From Paracidovorax anthurii (GTDB lineage Bacteria > Pseudomonadota > Gammaproteobacteria > Burkholderiales > Burkholderiaceae_C): a stretch of 64,000 nucleotides of DNA. The stretch lies in assembly GCF_003269065.1 (NCBI RefSeq), contig NZ_QLTA01000017.1, positions 21,729 through 85,728 of the forward strand, written 5' to 3'. The notes under the pieces are model-generated. The model had not been told where the DNA came from, searched no databases, and saw only the letters and a list, made by a program, of their open reading frames with translations. Shown here one piece after another: positions 56,139 to 64,000 of this stretch. A program made the translations under genes and the position numbers. Within the stretch, counting starts at the first letter, position 1. Each line of letters begins with the position of its first letter.

Positions 56139-56893
56139 CCGCAACGCAATCCCTCCTGGCCCCCCTCGGCCCCGCATCCCCGCCAGCCCCGCGCGGCGAA
56201 GGCGCTCCGCCCGCCGACGTGGCCTTTCCCAAAGCCATCAAGACCTACGTGCGGCGCGCCGGCCGCACCACCACCGGCCAGGCCAAGGCCCTCGAAACCT
56301 GGGGGTCGCAGTTCGTGCTCGACTACGCGCCCCAGCCCCTGGATGCCCCCGCCGCCTTCGGCCGCAGCGCCCCGCTGATCCTGGAGATCGGCTTCGGCAT
56401 GGGCGAGGCTACGGCGCACATCGCGCGCGTGCGCCCGCAGGACAACTTCCTCTGCTGCGAGGTGCACGAGCCCGGCGTGGGTGCGCTGGTCAAGCGCATC
56501 GGCGAGCAGGAGCTCGCCAACATCCGCATCCTGCAGCACGACGCGATCGAGGTCATCGACCACATGCTGCCGGAGGCATCGCTGCACGGCGTGCACATCT
56601 TCTTCCCCGACCCCTGGCACAAGAAGCGCCACAACAAGCGCCGCCTGATCCAGCCGCCGCTGGTCGAGAAGCTGGCCCGGCGGCTGCGCCCCGGCGGCTA
56701 CCTGCATTGCGCGACCGACTGGCAGCCCTATGCCGAGCAGATGCTCGAGGTGCTGTCCGCCGAGCCGCTGCTCTCGAATACGGCCGAGGGCTACGCGCCC
56801 CAGCCCGACTACCGCCCACTCACCAAGTTCGAAAACCGGGGCCTGCGCCTGGGCCACGGGGTGTGGGATCTCGTGTTCAAGCGCCAGCCCTGA
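56135..56893 (+). CDS. trmB: tRNA (guanine-N7-)-methyltransferase TrmB
   Basis: 252-aa SAM enzyme that makes m7G46 in tRNA. Motif [17 protein letters not shown], then [12 protein letters not shown] and the strong signature [20 protein letters not shown] 56135 is the best start, since it overlaps the gluQ stop; no ATG lies near before the conserved part. The first ~45 residues are low-complexity. Confidence 0.94.
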   Translation: MTATQSLLAPLGPASPPAPRGEGAPPADVAFPKAIKTYVRRAGRTTTGQAKALETWGSQFVLDYAPQPLDAPAAFGRSAPLILEIGFGMGEATAHIARVRPQDNFLCCEVHEPGVGALVKRIGEQELANIRILQHDAIEVIDHMLPEASLHGVHIFFPDPWHKKRHNKRRLIQPPLVEKLARRLRPGGYLHCATDWQPYAEQMLEVLSAEPLLSNTAEGYAPQPDYRPLTKFENRGLRLGHGVWDLVFKRQP

Positions 56894-56933
56894 GCCCGCG
56901 CCCACCGCACGCAACGCCAAGCCCCACGCCTCC

Positions 56934-57968
56934 ATGAAGCCCATCCTGGACAACCTGGTCGAGATGACCGGCCACCGCGACCACCTGCGGCTGGAGGTAT
57001 CGGTGCTTTCGACGCTGCAGAAGCTGCCCTCCATCAAAACGGTGCGGGCGCTGGAGATGTTCCAGTCCGGCGGCGAGTCCTGGGTGCGCCCGCGCACCTG
57101 GAGCGAAAACGGCACGATGGTGAGCAGCAACTGGGAGGCCCCGGCCGATCCGCGCCGGCAACCCCTCTCGGCCTACGGCGCCCTGCAGGAATGCATCGCG
57201 CGCAGGGAGCCGCGCGCGCTGCACTCGCCGCGGCGCGGCGAACACACGCTCTGGCTCCCCGTCTGGCTGCACGACCAGGTCCATGCCTGCATCGAAGTCA
57301 CGCAGTCGCGGCCGTTCGCCGCGCACAAGCTCGACGTGATCCAGAGCGTGTTCTTCGTCTACCAGAACTACCAGAGCCTGCTGGATTACAGCGAGCGCGA
57401 TGCGCTCACGGGCCTCTTCAACCGCAAGACCTTCGATGAGCAGTTCGCGCGGCGCGCCGGCGTTCCCGCCGGGGCCCTGCCTGCCGAGGCCAGCGAGGCA
57501 CCGTCCGACCAGGACGAGCCGCTTCAGCACTGGATCGCGGTGGTGGACATCGACCATTTCAAGCAGGTCAACGACCGCTTCGGCCACCTCTACGGCGACG
57601 AGGTGCTGATCCTGATCGCCAACCTCCTGCGCAACTCCTTCCGCAGCCACGACCGCATCTTCCGCTTCGGCGGCGAGGAATTCGTGGTCCTGCTGCGCTC
57701 CACCACCCTGAGCACCGCCCACAAGGCGTTCAACCGCTTCCGCACCACGGTGCAGGAGTACCAGTTCCCGCAGGTCGGGCAGGTGACGGTGAGCCTGGGC
57801 TTCGCCAGCACCGAGCGCGGTGCGCCCGTGGAGATCCTGGGCCAGGCCGACCAGGCGCTGTATTTCGCGAAGGAGCACGGGCGCAACCGCGTCTGCTACT
57901 ACGACGACCTCGTGCGCGAAGGCCATCTGCACGCCAAGGTGGCCAACGACGACGTGGAGCTGTTTTAA
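56934..57968 (+). CDS. diguanylate cyclase with N-terminal GAF-like region
   Basis: 344-aa soluble protein. The N-terminal ~150 residues look like a GAF-type sensor (WLPVWLHDQVHACIEVTQS); the GGDEF domain follows with DALTGLFNRKTF, VDIDHFKQVNDRFGH, FRFGGEEFVVLL and an I-site RSHD five residues ahead of GGEEF. Active cyclase expected. 40 bp after trmB. Confidence 0.9.
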   Translation: MKPILDNLVEMTGHRDHLRLEVSVLSTLQKLPSIKTVRALEMFQSGGESWVRPRTWSENGTMVSSNWEAPADPRRQPLSAYGALQECIARREPRALHSPRRGEHTLWLPVWLHDQVHACIEVTQSRPFAAHKLDVIQSVFFVYQNYQSLLDYSERDALTGLFNRKTFDEQFARRAGVPAGALPAEASEAPSDQDEPLQHWIAVVDIDHFKQVNDRFGHLYGDEVLILIANLLRNSFRSHDRIFRFGGEEFVVLLRSTTLSTAHKAFNRFRTTVQEYQFPQVGQVTVSLGFASTERGAPVEILGQADQALYFAKEHGRNRVCYYDDLVREGHLHAKVANDDVELF

Positions 57969-58136
57969 GGAACCGGCTGCGCGCGGGCCAACCCCGGGCG
58001 CAGGAAGGCCGCGCGGCCATGGCACGCACCATGCCCTTATGAAGGCCGCCTCGCTCTGGGCAGAATTTAATCTCTCGACACGGCCAAGAATCTCTATTCG
58101 CCCCCAGGTCAGACGCGATTCGAGCTTCTGGCCCGG

Positions 58137-59654
58137 CTACATGTTGTCTGTGCCGGGAGTCGAATGGGAGCCGACAGAGCGAGCGGAATGCTCCGTTGCG
58201 GCCGGCACTGAGAAACTGAAACTCGCACCCGACCCTGGCGTATCGCGCAAGGTGATGCGCCTGCCGTGCAAGGCCAGCATCTGGTGGACGATGCGCAAGC
58301 CGAGCCCGCCGCCGCGACGCGCGCCGCCCACGGTGAACGGCCGCTGGAACAGCCCTTCTCGCAGTTCCTCCGAAATGCCTGGTCCCGTATCGCCGACCGT
58401 CACGTCCAGACCTTCGGCGGAGGACGAAATCCCGACTTCGATGCGTCCACCCTCGGGCGTGTGGCGCAAGGCATTGTCCAGCAGGTTGCCAAGCACCCGC
58501 TCGATCATGCCCAGGTCCGCATCTGCCATCGGCAGGACCTGCGGAAACACCGCGGTCATGGCGATGCGCTTCGACTCGGCCCGCAGCTCGAACTTCTGGA
58601 ACACGTCCTGCACGAGGTCGGTCATCGAGAACGGTTCGGGCTCCGGCTGGACGAACCCGTACTCCAGCCGCGCCAACTCGAACAGGCTTTGCGCCAGGGC
58701 ACCGACCTTTCGGCTCTGGTCGAGCGCGATGCCCAGGTAGCGCCTGCGTTCCGGCGGGTCCAGCACGGCATCCTTGAGCAGCAGCGTTTCCAGGTAGCCG
58801 TGCAGGGACGAGAGCGGCGTGCGCAGGTCGTGCGAGACATTCGCGATCAGTTCGCGCCGCTCCTGATCCTGGCGGGTCAAGGCCTTCCACTGCTCGCCGA
58901 TGCGAGCGACCATCTGCCGGAACGCTGCATCCAGCACGGCGATCTCATCACGGCTGTTGCCGCTTGCCGCCGGCACGCGGGCCGGCGGCTCGGGCGGTAC
59001 GCCATCGATGTCGAACTGGCGCACCGATTCGGTCAGCCGGCGCAACGGCCTCGTGATCAGGGTGAAAGCCACCAGTCCGGCCGCCAGGCACAGCAGCGCT
59101 ACCAGGCCGATCGACCACAGGGCCGTCTTGAGCACGGCATTGGCCGAGCCACGGGCCGCCAGCAGGTCGTGCGCCTCGCCCAGCAACACGACGTAGATAA
59201 AGCCTACGTCGCGGCCATCCACCCGCAGCGGCGCCGCACTGAAGACCTTTCGGCCGTCGGCGCTGCGGGGATCGTCACCCAGAACGGGCAGCATCGCGCC
59301 AGCCAGAAAGCGGCGTACGGGCTCCAGGTCCACGCGGTCGCGGCGCAGTCGGCCTGCAGGCGCGGCATGCCCGGCGATGCGGCCGTCGGGTTCGAGCAGG
59401 TAGACCTCCACGCTGGGGTTGACGACCATCAACTGGCTGAACAGGTTGCGCACGGCCCCCGGCATCAGCCCGTTGGCGTCGGTGAGCTGGGCATCGCGCG
59501 CAATGCTCTCGGCCAGGTCGCGCGACAGTCCCTGCACCACTTCCTGCTCGTGCATGCGGTTCGAGCGCAGTTGCAACCAGACCGACGTGCCGCTGCACAC
59601 CAGCAGCAGCAATGCGAAGACCAGGGACAGCCGCTGCGTCAGCGTCAGGTTCAT
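58137..59654 (-). CDS. sensor histidine kinase of the msr-linked two-component system
   Basis: 505-aa inner-membrane kinase. Membrane segments at about residues 8-27 and 172-195 enclose a ~145-residue periplasmic sensor; a HAMP domain follows (ITRPLRRLTESVRQFDIDG). DHp phospho-His is in ANVSHDLRTPLSSLHGY near residue 275. ATPase boxes: N-box LGNLLDNALRHTPEGG, G1 DTGPGIS, G2 GGGLGLRIV. The start overlaps the regulator stop by 4 bp. Likely senses periplasmic oxidation, given the divergent msr genes; signal not visible in sequence. Confidence 0.92.
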   Translation of the reverse strand: MNLTLTQRLSLVFALLLLVCSGTSVWLQLRSNRMHEQEVVQGLSRDLAESIARDAQLTDANGLMPGAVRNLFSQLMVVNPSVEVYLLEPDGRIAGHAAPAGRLRRDRVDLEPVRRFLAGAMLPVLGDDPRSADGRKVFSAAPLRVDGRDVGFIYVVLLGEAHDLLAARGSANAVLKTALWSIGLVALLCLAAGLVAFTLITRPLRRLTESVRQFDIDGVPPEPPARVPAASGNSRDEIAVLDAAFRQMVARIGEQWKALTRQDQERRELIANVSHDLRTPLSSLHGYLETLLLKDAVLDPPERRRYLGIALDQSRKVGALAQSLFELARLEYGFVQPEPEPFSMTDLVQDVFQKFELRAESKRIAMTAVFPQVLPMADADLGMIERVLGNLLDNALRHTPEGGRIEVGISSSAEGLDVTVGDTGPGISEELREGLFQRPFTVGGARRGGGLGLRIVHQMLALHGRRITLRDTPGSGASFSFSVPAATEHSARSVGSHSTPGTDNM

Positions 59655-60367
59655 GCACCATCCCCGGGTTCGGCGAACTTGTAGCCGCGTCCCCACACCG
59701 TCAGGATGCGCCGGGGATTGGCCGGATCGGCCTCCACCTTGGAGCGCAGCCGGTTGATGTGCGTGTTGACCGTGTGCTCGTAGCCCTCGTGCTGGTAGCC
59801 CCAGACCGCGTTGAGCAGGTCCAGGCGCGAGAACACCTTGCCCGGCTGGCGCGCGAAGAAGTGCAGCAGCTCGAACTCTCGCGGCGTCAGCTCCAGCCGC
59901 GTGCCGTCCAGGCGGGCATCGCGCGCCACCGGATCGATGGCGAGGCCGCCGACGGCCAGGCTGCCCGCGTCCAGACGAGCGTTCTGTGCCAGCGCGTCGA
60001 TGCGGCGCAGCAGGGCCTTGACCCGCGCCACGAGTTCCAGCACCGAGAACGGCTTGGCCAGGTAGTCGTCCGCCCCGATCTCCAGGCCCAGGATACGGTG
60101 CACCTCGCTGGCCCGCGCACTGATGATGATGATCGGCGTGTAGCGCGTCATGCCGCGGGCCCGACGGCAAATCTCCAGCCCGTCCACGCCGGGCAGCATC
60201 AGATCCAGCACCAGCGCGTCCCAGCCACCGCGTTCGAGTTGCTGCAGCCCCTCGTCACCGCGAGCGCAATGCACCACCTCCAGCCCCTCGTCGCGCAGGT
60301 GCAGCGCGAGCAGGTCGGCGATGTGGGCGTCGTCCTCGACGAGAAGAATGCGGCGGGCGGAAGTCAT
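59651..60367 (-). CDS. OmpR/PhoB-family response regulator
   Basis: 238-aa regulator. Receiver domain with acidic pocket VEDD, phospho-acceptor Asp55 ([12 protein letters not shown]) and conserved Lys in YLAKPFSV; C-terminal winged helix ([31 protein letters not shown]). Divergent from msrB; a symmetric site at 60462-60486 lies between. Confidence 0.93.
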   Translation of the reverse strand: MTSARRILLVEDDAHIADLLALHLRDEGLEVVHCARGDEGLQQLERGGWDALVLDLMLPGVDGLEICRRARGMTRYTPIIIISARASEVHRILGLEIGADDYLAKPFSVLELVARVKALLRRIDALAQNARLDAGSLAVGGLAIDPVARDARLDGTRLELTPREFELLHFFARQPGKVFSRLDLLNAVWGYQHEGYEHTVNTHINRLRSKVEADPANPRRILTVWGRGYKFAEPGDGA

Positions 60368-60461
60368 GTGCAAGAGGGCCGGGCATGCCACCGTGACGCG
60401 AAGGGATGACGCGTCCAGCCTGCCCGCCCCGCATTGTGCGCAATCCGCCGATCCGGAGTTA

Positions 60462-60486
60462 TCACGAATATTTGAACTCTTCGTGA
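60462..60486. promoter_or_regulatory. candidate response-regulator operator upstream of msrB
   Basis: Perfect inverted repeat TCACGAA, 11-bp spacer, TTCGTGA, in the 190-bp divergent gap. A TATGCT -10-like box is 23 bp further on toward msrB (60509-60514) with no good -35, as for an activator-dependent promoter. Good candidate for the adjacent regulator. Confidence 0.55.
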
Positions 60487-60557
60487 GGACTGCGGGACCT
60501 CGGCTTCCTATGCTTGCCCACATCGCTTTCCGAATCCATCTTGTCGAAGGGCCCGCC

Positions 60558-61055
60558 ATGAGCACTCGCCGCCATCTGCTGTCCACCGGAACCGCCGCTC
60601 TGGCAGTTCTGGCCGCCGGCCTCGTCCCACGCCGCGCGCCCGCAGCCGGTACCGGCGAGGTCTTCGAGGTCCGCTACACCGACGCCGAATGGCGCGCGCG
60701 GCTCTCGCCGCAGCAGTTCGCCGTGCTCCGGCAAGAGGGTACGGAGCGCCCCGGCGCGAGTCCCCTGAACAGCGAAAAGCGTCCGGGCACCTATGCCTGC
60801 GCCGGCTGTGCCTTGCCCTTGTTCTCGTCCAAGACCAAGTTCGAAAGCGGCACGGGTTGGCCGAGCTTCTGGCAGCCGCTGGACAAGGCGGTCGGCACGC
60901 GCAAGGACCGCTCGTACGGCATGGTGCGCACCGAAGTGCACTGCCGGCGCTGCGGCGGGCACCTGGGCCACGTGTTCGACGACGGCCCGCCGCCCACCGG
61001 ACTGCGCTATTGCATGAACGGCGTGTCGCTGACCTTTCTGCCGCAACCCGCCTGA
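60558..61055 (+). CDS. msrB: exported methionine sulfoxide reductase B
   Basis: 165-aa enzyme reducing methionine-R-sulfoxide. N-terminus [20 protein letters not shown] is a Tat-like signal, so it acts in the periplasm. Zinc cysteines CAGC and CRRCGG are present; the catalytic Cys is in RYCMNGVSL. First gene of msrB-dipZ-msrA, 13 bp ahead of dipZ. Confidence 0.93.
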   Translation: MSTRRHLLSTGTAALAVLAAGLVPRRAPAAGTGEVFEVRYTDAEWRARLSPQQFAVLRQEGTERPGASPLNSEKRPGTYACAGCALPLFSSKTKFESGTGWPSFWQPLDKAVGTRKDRSYGMVRTEVHCRRCGGHLGHVFDDGPPPTGLRYCMNGVSLTFLPQPA

Positions 61056-61068
61056 ACGGAAGCGCCCC

Positions 61069-62910
61069 ATGCTGCTGATCCTGCTGGCCTACCTGGGCGG
61101 CGTGCTGACCATCGTCAGCCCGTGCATCCTGCCCGTGCTGCCCTTCGTTTTCTCGCGCACGGGCGAGCCATTCGCCCGCAGCGGCCTTCCACTGCTTGCG
61201 GGCATGGCGCTGAGCTTCACGCTGGTGGCCTCGCTGGCTGCCGTCGGGGGCGGCTGGGTGGTGGCGGCAAACCAGTACGGCCGCTGGCTGGCCCTTGCCC
61301 TGATGGCCGTGTTCGCGCTCGCGCTGCTGTGGCCCGGCCTGTCCGAGCGGCTGGCACGGCCGCTGGTGGCCGCCGGTGCGCGCCTGTCGCAGCGGGCGCA
61401 CGCCGATGGCCGGCCGCGCCCCGGCGGATCGTTCCTGCTCGGGATCGCCACCGGACTGCTGTGGGCGCCCTGTGCGGGGCCGATCCTCGGCCTGATACTG
61501 GCCGGTGCGGCGCTGCAAGGGGCGAGCACCGCATCCACGCTGATGCTGCTGGCCTATGCCGCGGGGGCCGCGACGTCCATGGCCGCCGCGCTGTTGCTCG
61601 GCGGCAAGGTGTTCGCCGCACTCAAGCGTTCGCTGGGCACGGGTGAATGGCTGCGGCGCGGCCTGGGCGGAGCCATGCTGGTGGCCGTGGTCGCGATCAC
61701 CCTGGGGCTGGATACGGGCCTGCTGGCGCGGCTGTCGCTCGCCTCCACCGGCGGCATCGAGCAGAAGCTCCTGGACCGGCTCGCCGGCCGGCAAGAGGCA
61801 CCCATGGCCATGGATGGCGGGCCGTCCATGATGATGATGCAAGGTCCGGCCATGGCCCCCGCACCAGATGCCGGTCCGGCGATGATGGCCACCGGCAGCG
61901 CCATGCGCATGGCCGGTCCGGGCGGTGCAGGAGCCGCTCCATTGCCCGACGAAGGCAAGGCGCCGGCGCTGGACGGCGCCACGCAGTGGCTCAATTCGGC
62001 GCCGCTGACGGCCGGGCAGTTGCGCGGCAAGGTGGTGCTGGTCGACTTCTGGACCTATTCCTGCATCAACTGCCTGCGCGCGCTGCCCTACGTGAAGGCC
62101 TGGGAGCAGAAGTACCGCGACCAGGGGCTGGTGGTGGTGGGCGTGCACGCCCCGGAATTCGCGTTCGAGCGCGACATCGGCAACGTCACCAGGGCCATGA
62201 AGGATCTCGGCATCACCTACCCGGTGGCCGTGGACAACCAGTACGCCATCTGGCGAGCCTTCCGCAACCAGTACTGGCCTGCGCACTACCTCATCGACGC
62301 GCAGGGGCGGCTGCGCCACCACCATTTCGGGGAAGGCAACTACGGCGAGACCGAGCGCGTGGTCCAGCAACTGCTGCAGGAGGCGGGCGCGGCCCGCGTG
62401 GCCCCAGGCCTGATCGAGGTGAACGCCCAGGGCGTGCAACAGGCCGCCGACATGGATGCCGTGCGCTCGCACGAAACGTACGTGGGCTACGCGCGCAGCG
62501 AGAATTTCGCGTCCACCCCGAAGACCGCGCGTGACCAGGCCACCACCTACGCAGCCCCGGCACAGCCCGCACTCAATGCCTGGGGACTGGACGGCCGCTG
62601 GAACGTGGGCTCCGAACACGCAACGCTGGCCGGCGCTTCCGGACGGATCGTCTACCGCTTCCAGGCCCGCGACCTGCACCTCGTGCTGGGCCCCGGGCCC
62701 GACGGCAGGCCCGTACGCTTCCGGGTCCGGATCGACGGCCAGCCGCCCGGTGCGTCCCGCGGCATGGACGTGGCCGAGGACGGCTCGGGCACGGTGACCG
62801 GGCAGCGGCTCTACCAGCTGGTCCGCCAGACCGGCGAGATCACGCCGCGCACCTTCAGCATCGAGTTCCTCGACCCGGCCGTCTCGGCCTACGCTTTCAC
62901 CTTCGGGTGA
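61069..62910 (+). CDS. dipZ: DipZ-type CcdA/thioredoxin fusion, redox supply for Msr proteins
   Basis: 613-aa fusion. CcdA/DsbD-type membrane domain at residues 1-225 (IVSPCILPVLPF and LWAPCAGPILG carry the paired Cys), a Met/Pro/Gly-rich linker (~240-300, MDGGPSMMMMQ), a TlpA-like thioredoxin domain with SCINCLRALPY, and a C-terminal carbohydrate-binding-like domain. It moves electrons from cytoplasmic thioredoxin to the periplasm; here the likely clients are MsrB and MsrA. The Met-rich linker may itself be a sulfoxide substrate or bind copper. Confidence 0.92.
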   Translation: MLLILLAYLGGVLTIVSPCILPVLPFVFSRTGEPFARSGLPLLAGMALSFTLVASLAAVGGGWVVAANQYGRWLALALMAVFALALLWPGLSERLARPLVAAGARLSQRAHADGRPRPGGSFLLGIATGLLWAPCAGPILGLILAGAALQGASTASTLMLLAYAAGAATSMAAALLLGGKVFAALKRSLGTGEWLRRGLGGAMLVAVVAITLGLDTGLLARLSLASTGGIEQKLLDRLAGRQEAPMAMDGGPSMMMMQGPAMAPAPDAGPAMMATGSAMRMAGPGGAGAAPLPDEGKAPALDGATQWLNSAPLTAGQLRGKVVLVDFWTYSCINCLRALPYVKAWEQKYRDQGLVVVGVHAPEFAFERDIGNVTRAMKDLGITYPVAVDNQYAIWRAFRNQYWPAHYLIDAQGRLRHHHFGEGNYGETERVVQQLLQEAGAARVAPGLIEVNAQGVQQAADMDAVRSHETYVGYARSENFASTPKTARDQATTYAAPAQPALNAWGLDGRWNVGSEHATLAGASGRIVYRFQARDLHLVLGPGPDGRPVRFRVRIDGQPPGASRGMDVAEDGSGTVTGQRLYQLVRQTGEITPRTFSIEFLDPAVSAYAFTFG

Positions 62911-62942
62911 ATGGCTCTCCATCGTTCACACAGGATCGCACC

Positions 62943-63683
62943 ATGCCTGCTACCGCATCCGTCTCGAATCCGATCCGCCGCCGTGCGGCGCTGCGCTGCC
63001 TCGCTGGCGGCAGCTTGCTGCTCGCTGGCGGCCTCGCCTGGCAAACGGCGGCACGGGCCGCCGCCGAAGAGGCCGTGAAGATCCCGCCGCCCGCGTTGGA
63101 GGTGCCGCCCTCCGGCCAAGGGCTGCAGAAGGCGATCTTCGCGGGCGGCTGCTTCTGGGGCGTGCAAGGCGTCTACCAGCATGTGAAGGGGGTGCAGCGC
63201 GCGGTGTCGGGCTACAGCGGCGGCACCGCGCCGACCGCAGCCTATGAGCTCGTCAGCCGGGGCGATACGGGCCACGCGGAATCCGTCGAGATCACCTACG
63301 ACCCGGCGCAAGTGAGCTACGGCACGCTGCTGCAGATTTTCTTCTCGGTCGCGCACGATCCAACACAGCTCAACCGCCAGGGACCGGACGTCGGCACGCA
63401 GTACCGCTCGGCCATCTTCGCCACGAGCCCCGACCAGCTCAAGGCGGCAAAGGCCTACATCGCCCAACTCGACGCCACGAAGTTGTTCGGCAAGCCCATC
63501 GTGACGCAACTGGCGGACAAGCCCAGTTTCTTCCCCGCCGAGACCTACCACCAGGACTACATGACCGAGAACCCGCGCAACCCCTATATCGTCGTCAACG
63601 ACCTGCCCAAGGTGGACAACCTCAAGCGGCTGTTTGCCGACCGGTACCGCAGCGAGCCCGTGCTGGTGAAGGGGCCACGCTAA
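62943..63683 (+). CDS. msrA: exported methionine sulfoxide reductase A
   Basis: 246-aa enzyme reducing methionine-S-sulfoxide. Twin-arginine-type leader (IRRRAALRCLAGGSLLLAGG) implies periplasmic location; catalytic Cys is in FAGGCFWGVQG and the substrate/His region in YHQDYM. 32 bp after dipZ. Its stop codon TAA is also the boundary of the IS element, so the IS may have inserted at the gene's last codon; the last residues (ADRYRSEPVLVKGPR) look complete. Confidence 0.93.
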   Translation: MPATASVSNPIRRRAALRCLAGGSLLLAGGLAWQTAARAAAEEAVKIPPPALEVPPSGQGLQKAIFAGGCFWGVQGVYQHVKGVQRAVSGYSGGTAPTAAYELVSRGDTGHAESVEITYDPAQVSYGTLLQIFFSVAHDPTQLNRQGPDVGTQYRSAIFATSPDQLKAAKAYIAQLDATKLFGKPIVTQLADKPSFFPAETYHQDYMTENPRNPYIVVNDLPKVDNLKRLFADRYRSEPVLVKGPR

Positions 63684-64000
63684 GAACGTGTTTACGATCT
63701 TCTGAGTAGCAGAGCCAGAAACGCCAAGTGGACGAACTGTAAGCTGGTGTTGAGCCATCGCTCACAGTTCTTCCATAGCCGCCGATTCTTGTCCAGCCAA
63801 GCAAAGCTGCGCTCAACCACCCAGCGCTTGGGCATGACCTTGAAGGTGTGCAACTCGCTTCTCTTGGCGATCTGCACCGTCACATGCTCACCCAGGATGT
63901 CCTTGACGCCTTGCGCGAAGGGCTCGCCTGTGTAACCGCTGTCCGTCAGCACACTTTGCACCCGCCCCAGCGAGCGCTTGCAGCGCTTGAAGGCCGCAAG
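63682..64000. mobile_element. IS5-family insertion sequence, partial
   Basis: Starts at the msrA stop codon with terminal repeat AGAACGTGTTTACGATCT (63683-63700); the far end is outside the window. Contains the transposase 3' part on the minus strand. Its terminal repeat nearly matches that of the MITE at 40185. Confidence 0.88.
63692..64000 (-). CDS. IS5-family (IS427-type) transposase, C-terminal part
   Basis: Final 102 codons of a DDE transposase; the N-terminus lies beyond 64000. The second catalytic Asp is in VLTDSGYTGEPF and the Glu in WVVERSFAWLDKNRRLWK, the standard IS5 D and E positions. The stop codon is inside the terminal repeat, as is common for these elements. No frameshift in the visible part, so it may be active. 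Confidence 0.9.
   Translation of the reverse strand, partial: LAAFKRCKRSLGRVQSVLTDSGYTGEPFAQGVKDILGEHVTVQIAKRSELHTFKVMPKRWVVERSFAWLDKNRRLWKNCERWLNTSLQFVHLAFLALLLRRS

Overview
The window is a high-GC, gene-dense bacterial chromosome segment. Gene content points to a betaproteobacterium of the Comamonadaceae, most likely Acidovorax or Paracidovorax-like: an IscR-led isc operon, azurin, Bug-type solute-binding protein, class I aromatic aminotransferase, chromate transporter halves, hipBA, and family-typical intergenic repeats. The organism call is inference from protein character and repeat style; no rRNA or tRNA gene was seen. Layout, left to right. (1) 1-4808: minus-strand iscR-iscS-iscU-iscA-hscB-hscA Fe-S assembly operon (hscA cut by the window start), with a good candidate IscR operator over its promoter. 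(2) 4805-13576: uvrB, a divergent aromatic aminotransferase, a CaiB-type CoA transferase, a membrane sensor with a degenerate GGDEF domain, and ygiQ carrying an unusual linker. (3) 13695-14769: tandem intergenic repeat, a small ORF and azurin. (4) 14917-25554: a nine-gene minus-strand operon, mostly with 4-bp ATGA overlaps: LysR, FMO-like flavoenzyme, complete peptide-type ABC importer, BAAT-type hydrolase and a double CMD/AhpD protein. It looks like an uptake and catabolism system for an unidentified substrate and is the best candidate for undescribed biology here. (5) 25714-28128: YigZ, a dihydrolipoamide-dehydrogenase-like enzyme, and a YjfB motility protein behind a sigma-28-like promoter. 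(6) 28177-34447: D-serine dehydratase operon (dsdA, Bug binding protein, amidase, DAO-type flavoenzyme) with divergent LysR. (7) 34478-41557: accessory stretch with hipBA and its palindrome, an orphan type VI-like amidase effector with putative immunity protein, a decayed FAA-hydrolase tail, split chromate transporter, a methyltransferase-like protein of unknown role, a 272-bp palindromic MITE, and an aldo/keto reductase. (8) 41673-57968: housekeeping and stress genes (rlmB, ABC ATPase/tesA pair, metC-like lyase, BON lipoprotein, SulP transporter, diguanylate cyclase plus ParA/MinD ATPase, trhO, a pirin/flavodoxin/pirin set with divergent LysR, renalase-like enzyme, gluQRS, trmB, second diguanylate cyclase). 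(9) 58137-64000: two-component system divergent from an msrB-dipZ-msrA periplasmic methionine sulfoxide repair operon, ending exactly at an IS5-family element that runs off the window. How the parts work together: the isc genes make Fe-S clusters under IscR feedback; the msr module reduces oxidised periplasmic proteins with electrons passed through DipZ, probably switched on by the adjacent kinase/regulator; two active-looking cyclases and one degenerate GGDEF protein suggest c-di-GMP input; and two repeat families (a ~47-bp element and the IS5-related MITE) sit in gene gaps and have altered some gene ends.
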